Part shown: in pieces, positions 26,795 through 35,602 of the stretch | Layout: the number at the start of each line of letters is the position of its first letter | Numbering within the stretch: the first letter of the stretch is position 1 | Origin: Actinobacillus indolicus | GTDB lineage: Bacteria; Pseudomonadota; Gammaproteobacteria; Enterobacterales; Pasteurellaceae | Direction: 5' to 3' | DNA length: 46,594 nucleotides | NCBI RefSeq assembly: GCF_901764975.1 | Contig: NZ_CABFKH010000013.1 | Coordinates: forward strand, 1-46,594 | Notes under the pieces: generated by a model | Databases searched by the model: none | Told to the model about the DNA's origin: nothing | What the model saw: the letters and a program-made list of their open reading frames with translations, nothing else | Program-made: the position numbers and the translations under genes

Positions 26795-29527
26795 TTATTT
26801 CTCCTGTTTTTTTAATGATAAGGATGCCAAGATTAAATAGACCGAATAAATGATCATTAAAGCACCGTAGCTGGCAACGAAATCATAAAAGCCCAGCCCT
26901 TTGGTGAATCCGCCTGAACTAATCAACTGAAACCAGGCACCTGGGAAAATATGAGCGATAACGTAGGTCGGCGTTGGTAATGTTGCTGTCGGGTACATCA
27001 TGCCTGAGAAATTCATCGTTGGCACCATAATTAAAATAGCGGTGGCAAAAAGTGCCGCAACCTGCGATTTCACAAAGCTTGATACCACTAAACCAAAGCC
27101 TGTTGAAGCGGTAACAACCAATAACGCTCCTAAAAACATTGCCCAAACCGAGCCTTTTATCGGCACACCAAAGATGACGACGGCGATAAAAATCAGCACC
27201 AAATAACTTAAAAACGCTAAAACGATATAAGGTAACTGCTTGCCTAATAAGAATTGCAATTTACTCGCAGGCGATCCGTATAAATTCATAATCGAACCGA
27301 TCTCTTTCTCCCGGACGATACCCAATGCAGTCATCATCGAAGGCACCATCATCATCGCCAACATAATCACACCCGGAGTAATGGCAAAAATACTTTTAAA
27401 ATCTTGGTTATACATAAAACGGGGTTCAATCAGCAATGATGTCGTTGAATTTGCCATCGTAGGAAAATTCTCCCATACATATTGAGCAAGTACACCGTTT
27501 GCGGACGATTTCAAATTTTCCGCCGTGGACGGAAATGCCCCATCAATAAAAATCCCGATTGGCGTGATTTGCCCTTTTAAGATTGAACGCCCGAATTCCG
27601 CCGGAATTTCCAGCACCAACTTGACTTCGGCGCTTTTTAACACCCGATCAATCTCCACCGTGGAATGGATTTCAGGCTGTTCAATAAAATAAGGCGAGCC
27701 ACGAAAATACTCGACTAATCGGCGGCTTTCCGAGCTGTTGTCGTGATCCAATACCGTAAATTTCAGCGGGTTAATATCAAACGAAATACTCGATGCCATC
27801 GCTAACAACATAATGGCGGGGCCGCCAATCGCAAACAGCAGGCGGATATTATCCCGTAATAGCTCTTTGCTCTCACGCAGGGCAAAAGTCCAAACCATCG
27901 CAAACCAAGCAAAGAATCCGAGCGCTGGTGAATGGCTGACAAGCGGTTCGTTTTGCTCATTTTTTTGCATATTTTTTTGTAACTGAGGTTGGGTAATCTC
28001 GTCCGCTTGCTCTTCCAAATAACGAATAAAGGCTTCTTCCAGCGTAGCGGCGTTTTTGCCGATCCGCAGCTCTTCCGGCGTGCCTACGCCCAACACTTTG
28101 CCACGGTGCATAAAAGAAATACGATCGCAACGAGCCGCTTCATTCATAAAATGGGTGGTGACGAAAATCGTGATCTTATCTTCCCGAGACAGTTTAATCA
28201 GATATTCCCAAAACATATCTCGTGCGGCAGGATCAACCCCCGACGTCGGTTCGTCCAAAATTAACACTTCCGGCTGATGTAAACAGGCGGCAGCCAGTTG
28301 TAACCGTTGGCGAATGCCTAATGGCAATAAAGCCGGCGTTTGTTCGGCAAATTCAACCAGATGAAATTGTGCCAGTGAGCGTTGAACGTACTGCTCCCAC
28401 TGCGAAGGTTCGATTTGATACAATTTGGCGTGCAAGCGCAAATTTTCCCGTACAGTAAGCTCTTCATAGAGAGAAAAGGCTTGCGACATATAGCCCACTT
28501 TTTTACGAGTGTTAATATCGCCGGCATCAATTGGCTGACCAAGTAAGGTTGCCGAGCCTTCCGTTGGCTCCAATAAGCCGGTCAGCATTTTCATTGTGGT
28601 GGATTTACCGCAACCGTTCGAGCCTAAAAAGCCAAAAATCTCGCCTCTTGGAATGGTGAAGCTCACATTATCCACCGACACAAAATTCGCAAATTTTTTG
28701 GTTAAACCGACCGCTTGTATTGCCGGCGGTTCGTTCGGGTTTGGGACAAAAGGCGGAATAACCAAGCCGTTCTCCGCGCCACGTTTTTCGGGCGGTAACA
28801 ATTTGATATAGGCTTGCTCTAAAGTCTCGCTGTTCGTTTCTTGCATCACTTGGCGGGTCGGCTTATCGGCAATAATTCTGCCATCGTCCATTGCAATCAA
28901 ATGCTCAAACCCTTCAGCTTCATCAATATAAGCGGTGGCAACAATGACGGTCATTGCCGGGCTTTCTTGGCGTAAACTCTCCACCAATTCCCAAAATTGA
29001 CGGCGGGAAAGCGGATCTACGCCGGTGGTCGGTTCGTCCAAAATCAGCAAATCGGGGCTGTGCACCAACGCACAACATAAACTGAGTTTTTGCTTCATTC
29101 CGCCGGATAATTTCCCTGCTGGACGATCGGCAAAAGGCAGCAAGCCGGTTGCCTGTAATAAGCGTTCGATCCGTGCTTGGCGGTAGTTTTTGGGCAAACT
29201 GTAAAGACGGGCATGGAACTCAATATTTTCATAAATAGAGAGGGTCGGATAGAGATTTTTCCCTAACCCTTGCGGCATAAAAGCAATTTTATGGGAGAGC
29301 TGATCGCGTGCTTTGCTGTCGGCAATGTTTAAGCCAAACACCGAAATATCGCCCTGTTGTAGGATTTTTACCCCTGAAATCAGTGAAAGCAAGGTCGATT
29401 TCCCTACGCCGTCAGGTCCGATTAATCCCACCATAACGCCTTGAGGAATTTGTAACGATACCTCTTTCAGCGCCTGCGTTTTGCCGTATTGATGAGAAAG
29501 ATGTTGGATTGAAATAGCGAAATTCAT
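26795..29527 (-). CDS. rbbA: RbbA-type ABC transporter fusion (two ATPase domains plus ABC-2 permease)
   Basis: One chain with two nucleotide-binding domains and a C-terminal membrane part. NBD1 has Walker A GPDGVGKST (37-45), signature LSGGMKQK and Walker B LLILDEPTTGVDP. NBD2 has Walker A GSNGCGKST, Walker B VLILDEPTSGVDP, and a degenerate signature, LLPLGIRQ (400-407) in place of LSGGQ. From about residue 540 an ABC-2 domain follows, with RERE-like VREKEIGSIMNLYGSP. The length of 910 matches E. coli RbbA (911), described as a ribosome-associated ATPase. The neighbours (adaptor, permease, outer-membrane factor) argue for an export role here. An uptake signal occurs near 28709. Confidence 0.9.
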   Translation of the reverse strand: MNFAISIQHLSHQYGKTQALKEVSLQIPQGVMVGLIGPDGVGKSTLLSLISGVKILQQGDISVFGLNIADSKARDQLSHKIAFMPQGLGKNLYPTLSIYENIEFHARLYSLPKNYRQARIERLLQATGLLPFADRPAGKLSGGMKQKLSLCCALVHSPDLLILDEPTTGVDPLSRRQFWELVESLRQESPAMTVIVATAYIDEAEGFEHLIAMDDGRIIADKPTRQVMQETNSETLEQAYIKLLPPEKRGAENGLVIPPFVPNPNEPPAIQAVGLTKKFANFVSVDNVSFTIPRGEIFGFLGSNGCGKSTTMKMLTGLLEPTEGSATLLGQPIDAGDINTRKKVGYMSQAFSLYEELTVRENLRLHAKLYQIEPSQWEQYVQRSLAQFHLVEFAEQTPALLPLGIRQRLQLAAACLHQPEVLILDEPTSGVDPAARDMFWEYLIKLSREDKITIFVTTHFMNEAARCDRISFMHRGKVLGVGTPEELRIGKNAATLEEAFIRYLEEQADEITQPQLQKNMQKNEQNEPLVSHSPALGFFAWFAMVWTFALRESKELLRDNIRLLFAIGGPAIMLLAMASSISFDINPLKFTVLDHDNSSESRRLVEYFRGSPYFIEQPEIHSTVEIDRVLKSAEVKLVLEIPAEFGRSILKGQITPIGIFIDGAFPSTAENLKSSANGVLAQYVWENFPTMANSTTSLLIEPRFMYNQDFKSIFAITPGVIMLAMMMVPSMMTALGIVREKEIGSIMNLYGSPASKLQFLLGKQLPYIVLAFLSYLVLIFIAVVIFGVPIKGSVWAMFLGALLVVTASTGFGLVVSSFVKSQVAALFATAILIMVPTMNFSGMMYPTATLPTPTYVIAHIFPGAWFQLISSGGFTKGLGFYDFVASYGALMIIYSVYLILASLSLKKQEK

Positions 29528-29539
29528 AGTATTTCCACA

Positions 29540-30601
29540 CTATTTTTCTGATGGCAATTTAATGTTGAGGGCTTCCGACCAGTCGATATTTGTATCGTAT
29601 TTCACATACCCCATTGCCGTCATACCGCCTTTAAAGAACGCCGGATTTTGTTTTACGATCTCTTCGGGAATTTGCAATTTGATTTTAAACATCATTTTGG
29701 TGCGTTCTTCGGCGGTTTCGACCGATTTCGGGGTAAATTGAGCTTGTGAAGAAACATAGCTTACCTTGGCAGGGAAAACCGCATCCACGCCATCAACAAT
29801 AACACGGGCTTCATCGCCGATTTTAACTTGATTAGCTTGATAAGACGGCAAGAATACGTTGATATATACATCATCTAAGTCCAAAATGCTGACCACTTTA
29901 CCGCCCATACCAAGTACATTGCCCACATCGGCAAGCTGATATTCCACACGTCCGCTCAACGGAGAACGAATAAGCATATCTTCATTTTGAGATTGGGCAT
30001 TTTGCGCATCGGCTTTGGCTCTTTCAACCATCGCTTGTGCTTGAGAAATGGTTGCATCCGCTTGGCTTACGGTTGCTTGAGCTTCAGCTCGTGCGGCTTT
30101 TGCCGTCTCAATCGCCGATTGTGCCACTTTATAATTGGCTTGACGGCGTTCTAATTCGCTGGCGGAAATCAAATTATCACGGCGTAGCTTTTTGGCGTTA
30201 TCCAATTCCAATTTCGCCACACTTAACTGTTGCTGTTGGGCATTAATTTCAGCGTTCGCACGGCTGACGGTTTCCAACGCACGTTGCTTTTGGGCTTTCG
30301 CTTGTTCGACTTGTGCCTGCATCGCTTCGATTTGTGCCGAAGTCGCATTTACTTGGCTCTCAATTTGGCTGGAAGAAAGACGAGCAAGGGCTTGATTTTT
30401 CTCTACATCTTCGCCTTCTTTGACCAACATTTCTTCCACTCGCCCCGCATAAAGTGTTGCCACATCAACACGATCCACCGTCAAACGCCCGTTTACACCA
30501 CTAATCCCGTCCGGTAAGTTCGAGCGGCTTTGCGTCTGTTTCCAATAGATACCGCCACCAATAACGGCAATCACCAAGAGTGCAATCCATACTTTTTTCA
30601 T
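29540..30601 (-). CDS. yhiI: HlyD-family periplasmic adaptor, YhiI-like
   Basis: Membrane-fusion protein joining the inner-membrane ABC exporter to an outer-membrane channel. An N-terminal anchor (residues 1-22) is followed by half of the lipoyl domain (GRVEEMLVKEGEDVEKNQ), a long coiled-coil hairpin rich in Ala and Gln (about 70-205), the second lipoyl half (IRSPLSGRVEY) and a beta-barrel domain. The ATG at 30601 is chosen for the GGAG 6 bases upstream; the frame extends to 30622. The length of 353 is near that of E. coli YhiI. It is the first gene of the leftward operon, divergent from a TetR-type gene. Confidence 0.9.
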   Translation of the reverse strand: MKKVWIALLVIAVIGGGIYWKQTQSRSNLPDGISGVNGRLTVDRVDVATLYAGRVEEMLVKEGEDVEKNQALARLSSSQIESQVNATSAQIEAMQAQVEQAKAQKQRALETVSRANAEINAQQQQLSVAKLELDNAKKLRRDNLISASELERRQANYKVAQSAIETAKAARAEAQATVSQADATISQAQAMVERAKADAQNAQSQNEDMLIRSPLSGRVEYQLADVGNVLGMGGKVVSILDLDDVYINVFLPSYQANQVKIGDEARVIVDGVDAVFPAKVSYVSSQAQFTPKSVETAEERTKMMFKIKLQIPEEIVKQNPAFFKGGMTAMGYVKYDTNIDWSEALNIKLPSEK

Positions 30602-30672
30602 ATTATCTCCTTCATCCCTCAATATCGTCTAAATAAAAAGCAGTGTAGGAAAATCACGGATCCGACTCAATC

Positions 30673-30730
30673 ATCAAAAAACAATAAAATGTTGCTTATC
30701 TCGATAAAAAACGATATTTTGTTGTTTATC
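30673..30730. promoter_or_regulatory. tandem operator-like repeats between yhiI and the TetR-type gene
   Basis: Two 28-base units (30673-30700 and 30703-30730) lie exactly 30 bases apart and share 20 of 28 bases, ending in GTTGCTTATC and GTTGTTTATC. The second unit is an imperfect palindrome with 11 of 14 pairs matching, GATAAA at one end and TTTATC at the other. The position between divergent genes suits binding sites for the adjacent TetR-type repressor. Confidence 0.55.
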
Positions 30731-30785
30731 CTGTTCAAAAAGGATGCAGATAAAAAGACAACAAATAGAAAAGAAGGCAAATGAA

Positions 30786-31340
30786 ATGAATAAAGACGAT
30801 ATTCGAGTCATTAAAACCGCGAAAAGTATTCATCAGGCGTTTTTTAGCTTATTGCAAGAAAAAGATTATCAAGACATTACGATTCAAGATATTTTGGATA
30901 GGGCTCAAATCAACCGTACCACATTTTATAAACACTATGCGAATAAGGATGCATTAGCTAAACAAATCGTTGAGGAGTTTAAACACACGATCTTTGTTCC
31001 TATTTTAGAGCGACGCTTCAATGAGTCTAGTTTAGAATTTATTCAAAAAGCAGCACCATTAATGCTTAAGAATAAAGAAAAAATTCGGCTTTTGTGGAAA
31101 ATTGAAACATCGAAAATTCATCTAAAACAAGATATGTATCAATTAATTAAGCGAAAATATATTGAAGCGCTATCCGAAGAAATCATAGACAATGAGTTGG
31201 TAGACCTCGAATTTCAAGGACATATCTATTCGTCTTTAGCTTTAGCATCTATCAGCTTTAGTTTTGATTTAGAGCAGGAAGTAAATCCCCTTCATTTGTT
31301 GGAAAACTTAAAAATGCTTTTTCATCGAGCGATTTTATAA
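30786..31340 (+). CDS. TetR/AcrR-family transcriptional regulator
   Basis: A DNA-binding helix-turn-helix lies in residues about 10-58, with the TetR pattern TAKSIHQAFFSLLQEK..., ITIQDILDRAQINRTTFYKH and YANKDALA. The C-terminal ligand domain (about 60-184) has no clear specific relative and may sense a substrate of the exporter. An ATG at 30744 is in frame, but the one at 30786 has GAAGG 8 bases upstream and begins at the conserved domain, giving 184 residues. It is divergent from the exporter operon, the usual arrangement for a local repressor. Its target is inferred. Confidence 0.85.
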   Translation: MNKDDIRVIKTAKSIHQAFFSLLQEKDYQDITIQDILDRAQINRTTFYKHYANKDALAKQIVEEFKHTIFVPILERRFNESSLEFIQKAAPLMLKNKEKIRLLWKIETSKIHLKQDMYQLIKRKYIEALSEEIIDNELVDLEFQGHIYSSLALASISFSFDLEQEVNPLHLLENLKMLFHRAIL

Positions 31341-31433
31341 TTTGCAAAAAAATAAGAAAATCAGACCGCTTGTAGCAAAGTTAGATAATCGGTATATAAT
31401 CACCATAACAGAAATTATTAATAGGAGAAAAAA

Positions 31434-31943
31434 ATGCCTTTACTAGATAGCTTTAAAGTTGACCACACCAAAATGAATGCCCCTGCAGTGCGTGTTGCAA
31501 AAACAATGACAACCCCGAAGGGCGATACGATTACTGTGTTTGATTTACGTTTTGTTCGCCCGAATATTGAGATTTTATCGCCTCGTGGTATTCATACCAT
31601 GGAGCATTTATTCGCTGGCTTTATGCGTGATCACTTAAATAGTGAGACAGTTGAAATTATTGATATTTCACCGATGGGATGCCGTACGGGATTTTATATG
31701 TCGTTAATCGGTTCACCTTCAGCGGAAGAAGTGGCAAAAGCGTGGGAAGCCTCTATGCGTGATGCGTTAGAGAAAGTGCCGGATGAGTCTAAAATCCCTG
31801 AATTAAACGAATATCAATGTGGCTCTTATAAAGAGCACTCTTTAGCCGATGCACACGAAATTGCTCGTAATGTGTTAAAACAGCCGATTGGCGTGAATCG
31901 TAACGAAGATTTGGCATTAGATGAGAAATTGTTAAATCCATAA
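31434..31943 (+). CDS. luxS: S-ribosylhomocysteine lyase LuxS
   Basis: Cleaves S-ribosylhomocysteine to homocysteine and DPD, the precursor of autoinducer-2; part of the activated methyl cycle. Metal ligands appear as H54-x-x-E57-H58 ([10 protein letters not shown]) and a later Cys in [10 protein letters not shown]; the catalytic Cys83 is in PMGCRTGFY. The length of 169 is normal. AGGAG lies 8 bases before the ATG, and TATAAT at 31395-31400 is a likely -10 element. It is a single gene with its own terminator. An uptake signal at 31364-31372 lies just upstream. Confidence 0.97.
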   Translation: MPLLDSFKVDHTKMNAPAVRVAKTMTTPKGDTITVFDLRFVRPNIEILSPRGIHTMEHLFAGFMRDHLNSETVEIIDISPMGCRTGFYMSLIGSPSAEEVAKAWEASMRDALEKVPDESKIPELNEYQCGSYKEHSLADAHEIARNVLKQPIGVNRNEDLALDEKLLNP

Positions 31944-31957
31944 TCGGTGATTTTTAA

Positions 31958-31986
31958 TCCCCCTGTTATCAGGGGGAATTTATTTT
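31958..31986 (+). terminator. Rho-independent terminator after luxS
   Basis: TCCCCCTG, loop TTAT, CAGGGGGA forms an 8-bp GC-rich stem, followed by a T-rich run (ATTTATTTTTT). It ends close before the ribosome-binding site of the next gene. Confidence 0.88.
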
Positions 31987-31998
31987 TTAAGGAAAGTT

Positions 31999-33840
31999 AT
32001 GATAAACAAGCTTTTTGAATGGTTTGAAAGCCGAATCGATCCCTATCCCGACGATATTCCCCAAACACCAAAAGCGAAATTAATCCCGTTTATTTGGAAT
32101 GCCACTAAAGGCATGCGCCCTTATTTAGCCGCAGCGATTTTCTTTAGTGTGATTATCGGTGTGACCGATGCGGCGTTATTCCAGTTTGTCGGGGAAATTG
32201 TCGATTGGGTCGGCAAATACAGTCCGTCACAATTATTGGCGGAAAAATGGCACAGTATGTTATTTATGCTGTTTGTGATCGTCATTGGTTTTATTGCCAC
32301 CTATCTCTACGCCAGTTTCCGTTTTCAAAGTATGCAGGGCGTGTTCCCGATGCGTTTACGTTGGAATTTCCACCGTTTAATGCTTGGGCAGAGCATGAGT
32401 TTCTACCAAAACGAATTCGCAGGGCGAGTTTCCGCCAAAGTAATGCAAACAGCATTAGCCACACGGGACGTGGTGATGACCTTTATTGAAATGGTGGTTT
32501 ATGTGGTGATCTACTTCACCACATCCAGCGTCATCTTATTGCAATTTGATGCGTGGTTACTGTTACCTTTCATGCTCTGGGTAGTTGTACTTGGTGTGAG
32601 TGTCTGGTTCTTTGTGCCACGTTTGGCAAAGGCATCTCAAGAGCAGTCTGATGCCCGCAGTTTAATGACAGGGCGCATTACCGATGCTTATTCGAATATT
32701 GCGACGGTCAAACTGTTCTCTCACGGCAAACGTGAATCCAGCTATGTTAAAGAGTCCATGGAAGAGTTTATGACCACGGTGCATAAACAGATGCGTTTGG
32801 TGACCCTGATTGACACCATTACTTATATCAATGCTGTAACTTTAATTATTTTTTCTGCGGCAATGGGATTATTGCTGTGGGGAAATGCGCTGATTACCGC
32901 TGGGGCAATCGCGACATCTATGGCGTTGGCTTTACGTTTGAAAGGGTTGGCACAATGGATTATGTGGGAATTCGCTAGTCTGTTTGAGCATATCGGTACA
33001 GTACAAGACGGCATGGGAACGCTGTCTAAACCGCATACCATTGTCGATAGTCCGAATGCGAAACCCTTGACCGTTGAACAAGGCGATATTCGTTTTGAAA
33101 ACGTTGATTTTGCTTATAGCGAAAACAAGCCGTTACTGAAAAAATTCGATTTACATATTAAAGCGGGCGAAAAAGTCGGTTTAGTAGGGCGTAGCGGTGC
33201 GGGTAAATCAACGCTCACCAATTTGTTACTGCGTTTTTATGATGTGCAAAGTGGTTCAGTTAAAGTGGACGGGCAAGATGTCCGTGATGTCACTCAAGAG
33301 AGCTTACGCTCGCAAATCGGTTTGGTGACGCAAGATACCTCTTTACTTCACCGTTCCGTGCGTGAAAATCTGATGTACGGTCGCCCGACGGCTACGGAAG
33401 AAGAAATGTTACGTGCGGTTGAGCGTGCTTCTGCGGCGGATTTCATTCCTTATTTAACCGATGCCAAAGGCAGAACAGGTTACGATGCACATGTCGGCGA
33501 ACGTGGTGTAAAACTCTCAGGCGGACAACGCCAACGTATTGCGATTGCCCGAGTGATGTTAAAAGACGCACCGATTTTGCTACTGGATGAAGCAACCAGT
33601 GCTTTAGATTCAGAAGTGGAAGTGGCAATTCAAGAGAACTTAACCGAACTAATGGAAGGTAAAACCGTGGTAGCGATTGCTCACCGTTTATCGACCATTA
33701 TGGCGATGGATCGCTTAATTGTGTTAGACAAAGGCGAAATTGTCGAACAAGGTAGCCACGAAGAGCTACTTGCGTTAAACGGTGTTTATGCAAAACTCTG
33801 GGCACACCAAAGCGGCGGGTTCTTACCGGAAGAAGTGTAA
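31999..33840 (+). CDS. type I ABC exporter (fused permease and ATPase)
   Basis: Half-transporter expected to work as a dimer. The N-terminal ABC membrane domain has six helices (about residues 40-320). The ATPase domain contains Walker A GRSGAGKST, Q-loop LVTQDTSLL, signature LSGGQRQR, Walker B ILLLDEATSALD and H-loop IAHRLSTI. The family is the MsbA/multidrug exporter type, but the substrate cannot be told from sequence. The length of 613 is typical. The AAGGAAAG ribosome-binding site is well placed. There is an uptake signal pair and a terminator just downstream, so it is monocistronic. Confidence 0.85.
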   Translation: MINKLFEWFESRIDPYPDDIPQTPKAKLIPFIWNATKGMRPYLAAAIFFSVIIGVTDAALFQFVGEIVDWVGKYSPSQLLAEKWHSMLFMLFVIVIGFIATYLYASFRFQSMQGVFPMRLRWNFHRLMLGQSMSFYQNEFAGRVSAKVMQTALATRDVVMTFIEMVVYVVIYFTTSSVILLQFDAWLLLPFMLWVVVLGVSVWFFVPRLAKASQEQSDARSLMTGRITDAYSNIATVKLFSHGKRESSYVKESMEEFMTTVHKQMRLVTLIDTITYINAVTLIIFSAAMGLLLWGNALITAGAIATSMALALRLKGLAQWIMWEFASLFEHIGTVQDGMGTLSKPHTIVDSPNAKPLTVEQGDIRFENVDFAYSENKPLLKKFDLHIKAGEKVGLVGRSGAGKSTLTNLLLRFYDVQSGSVKVDGQDVRDVTQESLRSQIGLVTQDTSLLHRSVRENLMYGRPTATEEEMLRAVERASAADFIPYLTDAKGRTGYDAHVGERGVKLSGGQRQRIAIARVMLKDAPILLLDEATSALDSEVEVAIQENLTELMEGKTVVAIAHRLSTIMAMDRLIVLDKGEIVEQGSHEELLALNGVYAKLWAHQSGGFLPEEV

Positions 33841-33897
33841 CAAGCGGTCGGATTTGCAGAGAAATTTGCAAATTTTTGATTGAAACTCACCGCTTGT
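33840..33897. repeat. inverted pair of uptake signal cores after the ABC exporter
   Basis: ACAAGCGGT (33840-33848, sharing the last base of the stop codon) and ACCGCTTGT (33889-33897) can pair. Between them are the further repeats ATTTGCA and TGCAAAT. The true terminator lies just beyond. Confidence 0.8.
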
Positions 33898-33923
33898 CGT
33901 TTGTGTAAATCCATTTTGATTTG

Positions 33924-33955
33924 AGCCGAAGTTTGTTAAACTTCGGCTTTATTAT
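33924..33955 (+). terminator. Rho-independent terminator upstream of mltF
   Basis: AGCCGAAGTTT and AAACTTCGGCT form a perfect 11-bp stem around GTT, followed by TTATTATT. It ends the ABC exporter transcript and rules out an upstream start for mltF within this stretch. Confidence 0.88.
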
Positions 33956-33977
33956 TCATATTACAGAGATAACAAAT

Positions 33978-35441
33978 TTGAAAGGTCTAGCAATACGGCT
34001 GGTGGTTGGCATTGCACTTTTACTGTGGGCTTGGGATATGGTATTTCCTTGGCAACAAGCGATGCAAGCGGAAGAAAATCGTTATACGCAGATTCAGCAA
34101 CGTAAAATGTTGAAGGTTGGCATGATTAATCACCCAATCTCGTATTTTATTGGTTCAGAAGGTACTGCGGGGATTGAATATGAACTGGCGAAAGCATTTT
34201 CTGATTATTTGGGCGTGAATTTAGAAGTCAAAACCTACAATAACAGTGAGCAACTTTTTAATGGACTTAAACAGAATGAAGTCGATATTGCAGCGGCTGG
34301 CTTACTCTATCAACCTGAAAATATAGAGAAGTTTCAAATTGGGCCGAGCTATTATTCAGCATCTTGGCAAGTGGTTTATAAAAAGGGGACTCAACGCCCT
34401 TATACCATTGATGATTTACAGGGGGAATTGTTAATTCCGTCAGGTTCGGCAGTGATTCCTATTTTGAGTGCCTTACAAGAACGTCATCCTAAATTAACAT
34501 GGAAAATCACCAATAATTTCACCCAAGAAGAGCTGTTATTGCAGGTAGCGGATGGCAAAATTCCATATACGGTGGCGGTTTCTATTGATGTTTCAGCAGC
34601 ACAGCATATCAAGCCTGATGTTGCCGTTGGGTTTGACTTAACCGATGAAGAGCCTGTGGTATGGTATTTGCAAAATAGTGCTTATAGTGAATTACAAGCA
34701 GCAGTGTTGACCTTTATGGACAATGCCAATGAAACAGGCTTAATCTCTCGTATTGAAGAAAAGTATTTCAATTATTTAAGCCGTTTTGACTATGTGGATA
34801 GCCAAAGTTATCTCAAAGCCATTGAAAATGTCTTACCGAAGTACCAACATCTCTTTGAAAAATATCGTGGAACATTAGAGTGGCAAATGTTGGCGGCGAT
34901 TGCTTATCAAGAGTCTCATTGGGATCCCACTGCGACATCACCAACGGGCGTGCGTGGTATGATGATGCTGACAAAAGATACCGCAGAACGTATGAATGTT
35001 ACCAACCGGATTAATGCAGAACAAAGTGTCAAAGCGGGTTCAGATTATTTACATTTATTAATGAATCAACTGCCACAAAGTATTGCAGCCGAAGATCGTA
35101 TTTGGTTTAGCTTGGCCGCATATAATATGGGTATGGGGCATTTAATTGATGTACGCCGTTTAACGAAGCAGTTAGGGGGCGATCCTGATAATTGGCTTGA
35201 TGTGAAGAAGAATTTACCGTTATTGGCGGAAAAACGCTATTATAGTCAGCTCAAATATGGCTATGCACGTGGCTTTGAAGCATTCCAGTACGTCGAAAAT
35301 ATCCGTCGTTACTACAATAGCATTATGAATCATCAGCGTGTTAAAGAGCAAGAAAACCAAAGCCGTCAGTTACAAGAAAATACTGATGCCAATTTAGAAG
35401 TCAATTATGCGCCGGTAACATTGGAAAATAACAATAAATAA
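33978..35441 (+). CDS. mltF: membrane-bound lytic murein transglycosylase F
   Basis: Cuts peptidoglycan glycan strands to 1,6-anhydro ends. An N-terminal hydrophobic segment (residues 4-20) is followed by an SBP_bac_3-like regulatory domain (about 45-270; [20 protein letters not shown]) and an SLT domain with catalytic Glu in AYQESHWDP, then GVRGMMMLT and [10 protein letters not shown]. The start is taken as TTG at 33978: CAGAGAT lies 7 bases before it and the protein then begins [20 protein letters not shown]. The open frame further upstream runs through a terminator hairpin and is unlikely to be coding. The length is 487 residues. Confidence 0.9.
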   Translation: MKGLAIRLVVGIALLLWAWDMVFPWQQAMQAEENRYTQIQQRKMLKVGMINHPISYFIGSEGTAGIEYELAKAFSDYLGVNLEVKTYNNSEQLFNGLKQNEVDIAAAGLLYQPENIEKFQIGPSYYSASWQVVYKKGTQRPYTIDDLQGELLIPSGSAVIPILSALQERHPKLTWKITNNFTQEELLLQVADGKIPYTVAVSIDVSAAQHIKPDVAVGFDLTDEEPVVWYLQNSAYSELQAAVLTFMDNANETGLISRIEEKYFNYLSRFDYVDSQSYLKAIENVLPKYQHLFEKYRGTLEWQMLAAIAYQESHWDPTATSPTGVRGMMMLTKDTAERMNVTNRINAEQSVKAGSDYLHLLMNQLPQSIAAEDRIWFSLAAYNMGMGHLIDVRRLTKQLGGDPDNWLDVKKNLPLLAEKRYYSQLKYGYARGFEAFQYVENIRRYYNSIMNHQRVKEQENQSRQLQENTDANLEVNYAPVTLENNNK

Positions 35442-35453
35442 GGAATTTACATT

Positions 35454-35594
35454 ATGAGAAAACGTAAATTAAAACAACGTGTTAGACGTTTAAATAGCAA
35501 TAAATCTCGCCGTATTTTACATATTTATCGATTAAAGCGCCGAATCGCTGAACGTCGTCGAATTGGTTTTGTGATTTTAGAGCAACAGTGCTAA
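35454..35594 (+). CDS. very basic 46-residue small protein, unrecognised
   Basis: A 46-codon frame begins 12 bases after the mltF stop. AAGGA lies 9 bases before the ATG and overlaps that stop, so translation could be coupled. Of 46 residues 18 are Arg or Lys and only 2 are acidic, giving a net charge near +16. It begins MRKRKLKQRVRRLN and ends with the hydrophobic patch IGFVILEQQC. The composition suggests nucleic-acid or membrane-surface binding, but I do not recognise a family. It converges on thiK with only 8 bases between the stops and no terminator between them. It could be a chance frame, but the ribosome-binding site and strong compositional bias argue for a gene. Confidence 0.6.
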   Translation: MRKRKLKQRVRRLNSNKSRRILHIYRLKRRIAERRRIGFVILEQQC

Positions 35595-35602
35595 TTTATT
35601 CT

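Noticed and set aside
28307-28330. Frameshift or damage in RbbA NBD2 at the signature motif
   Set aside because: The frame is intact and the flanking Walker motifs are sound; I recall a similar degenerate signature in E. coli RbbA, so it looks like a family trait.
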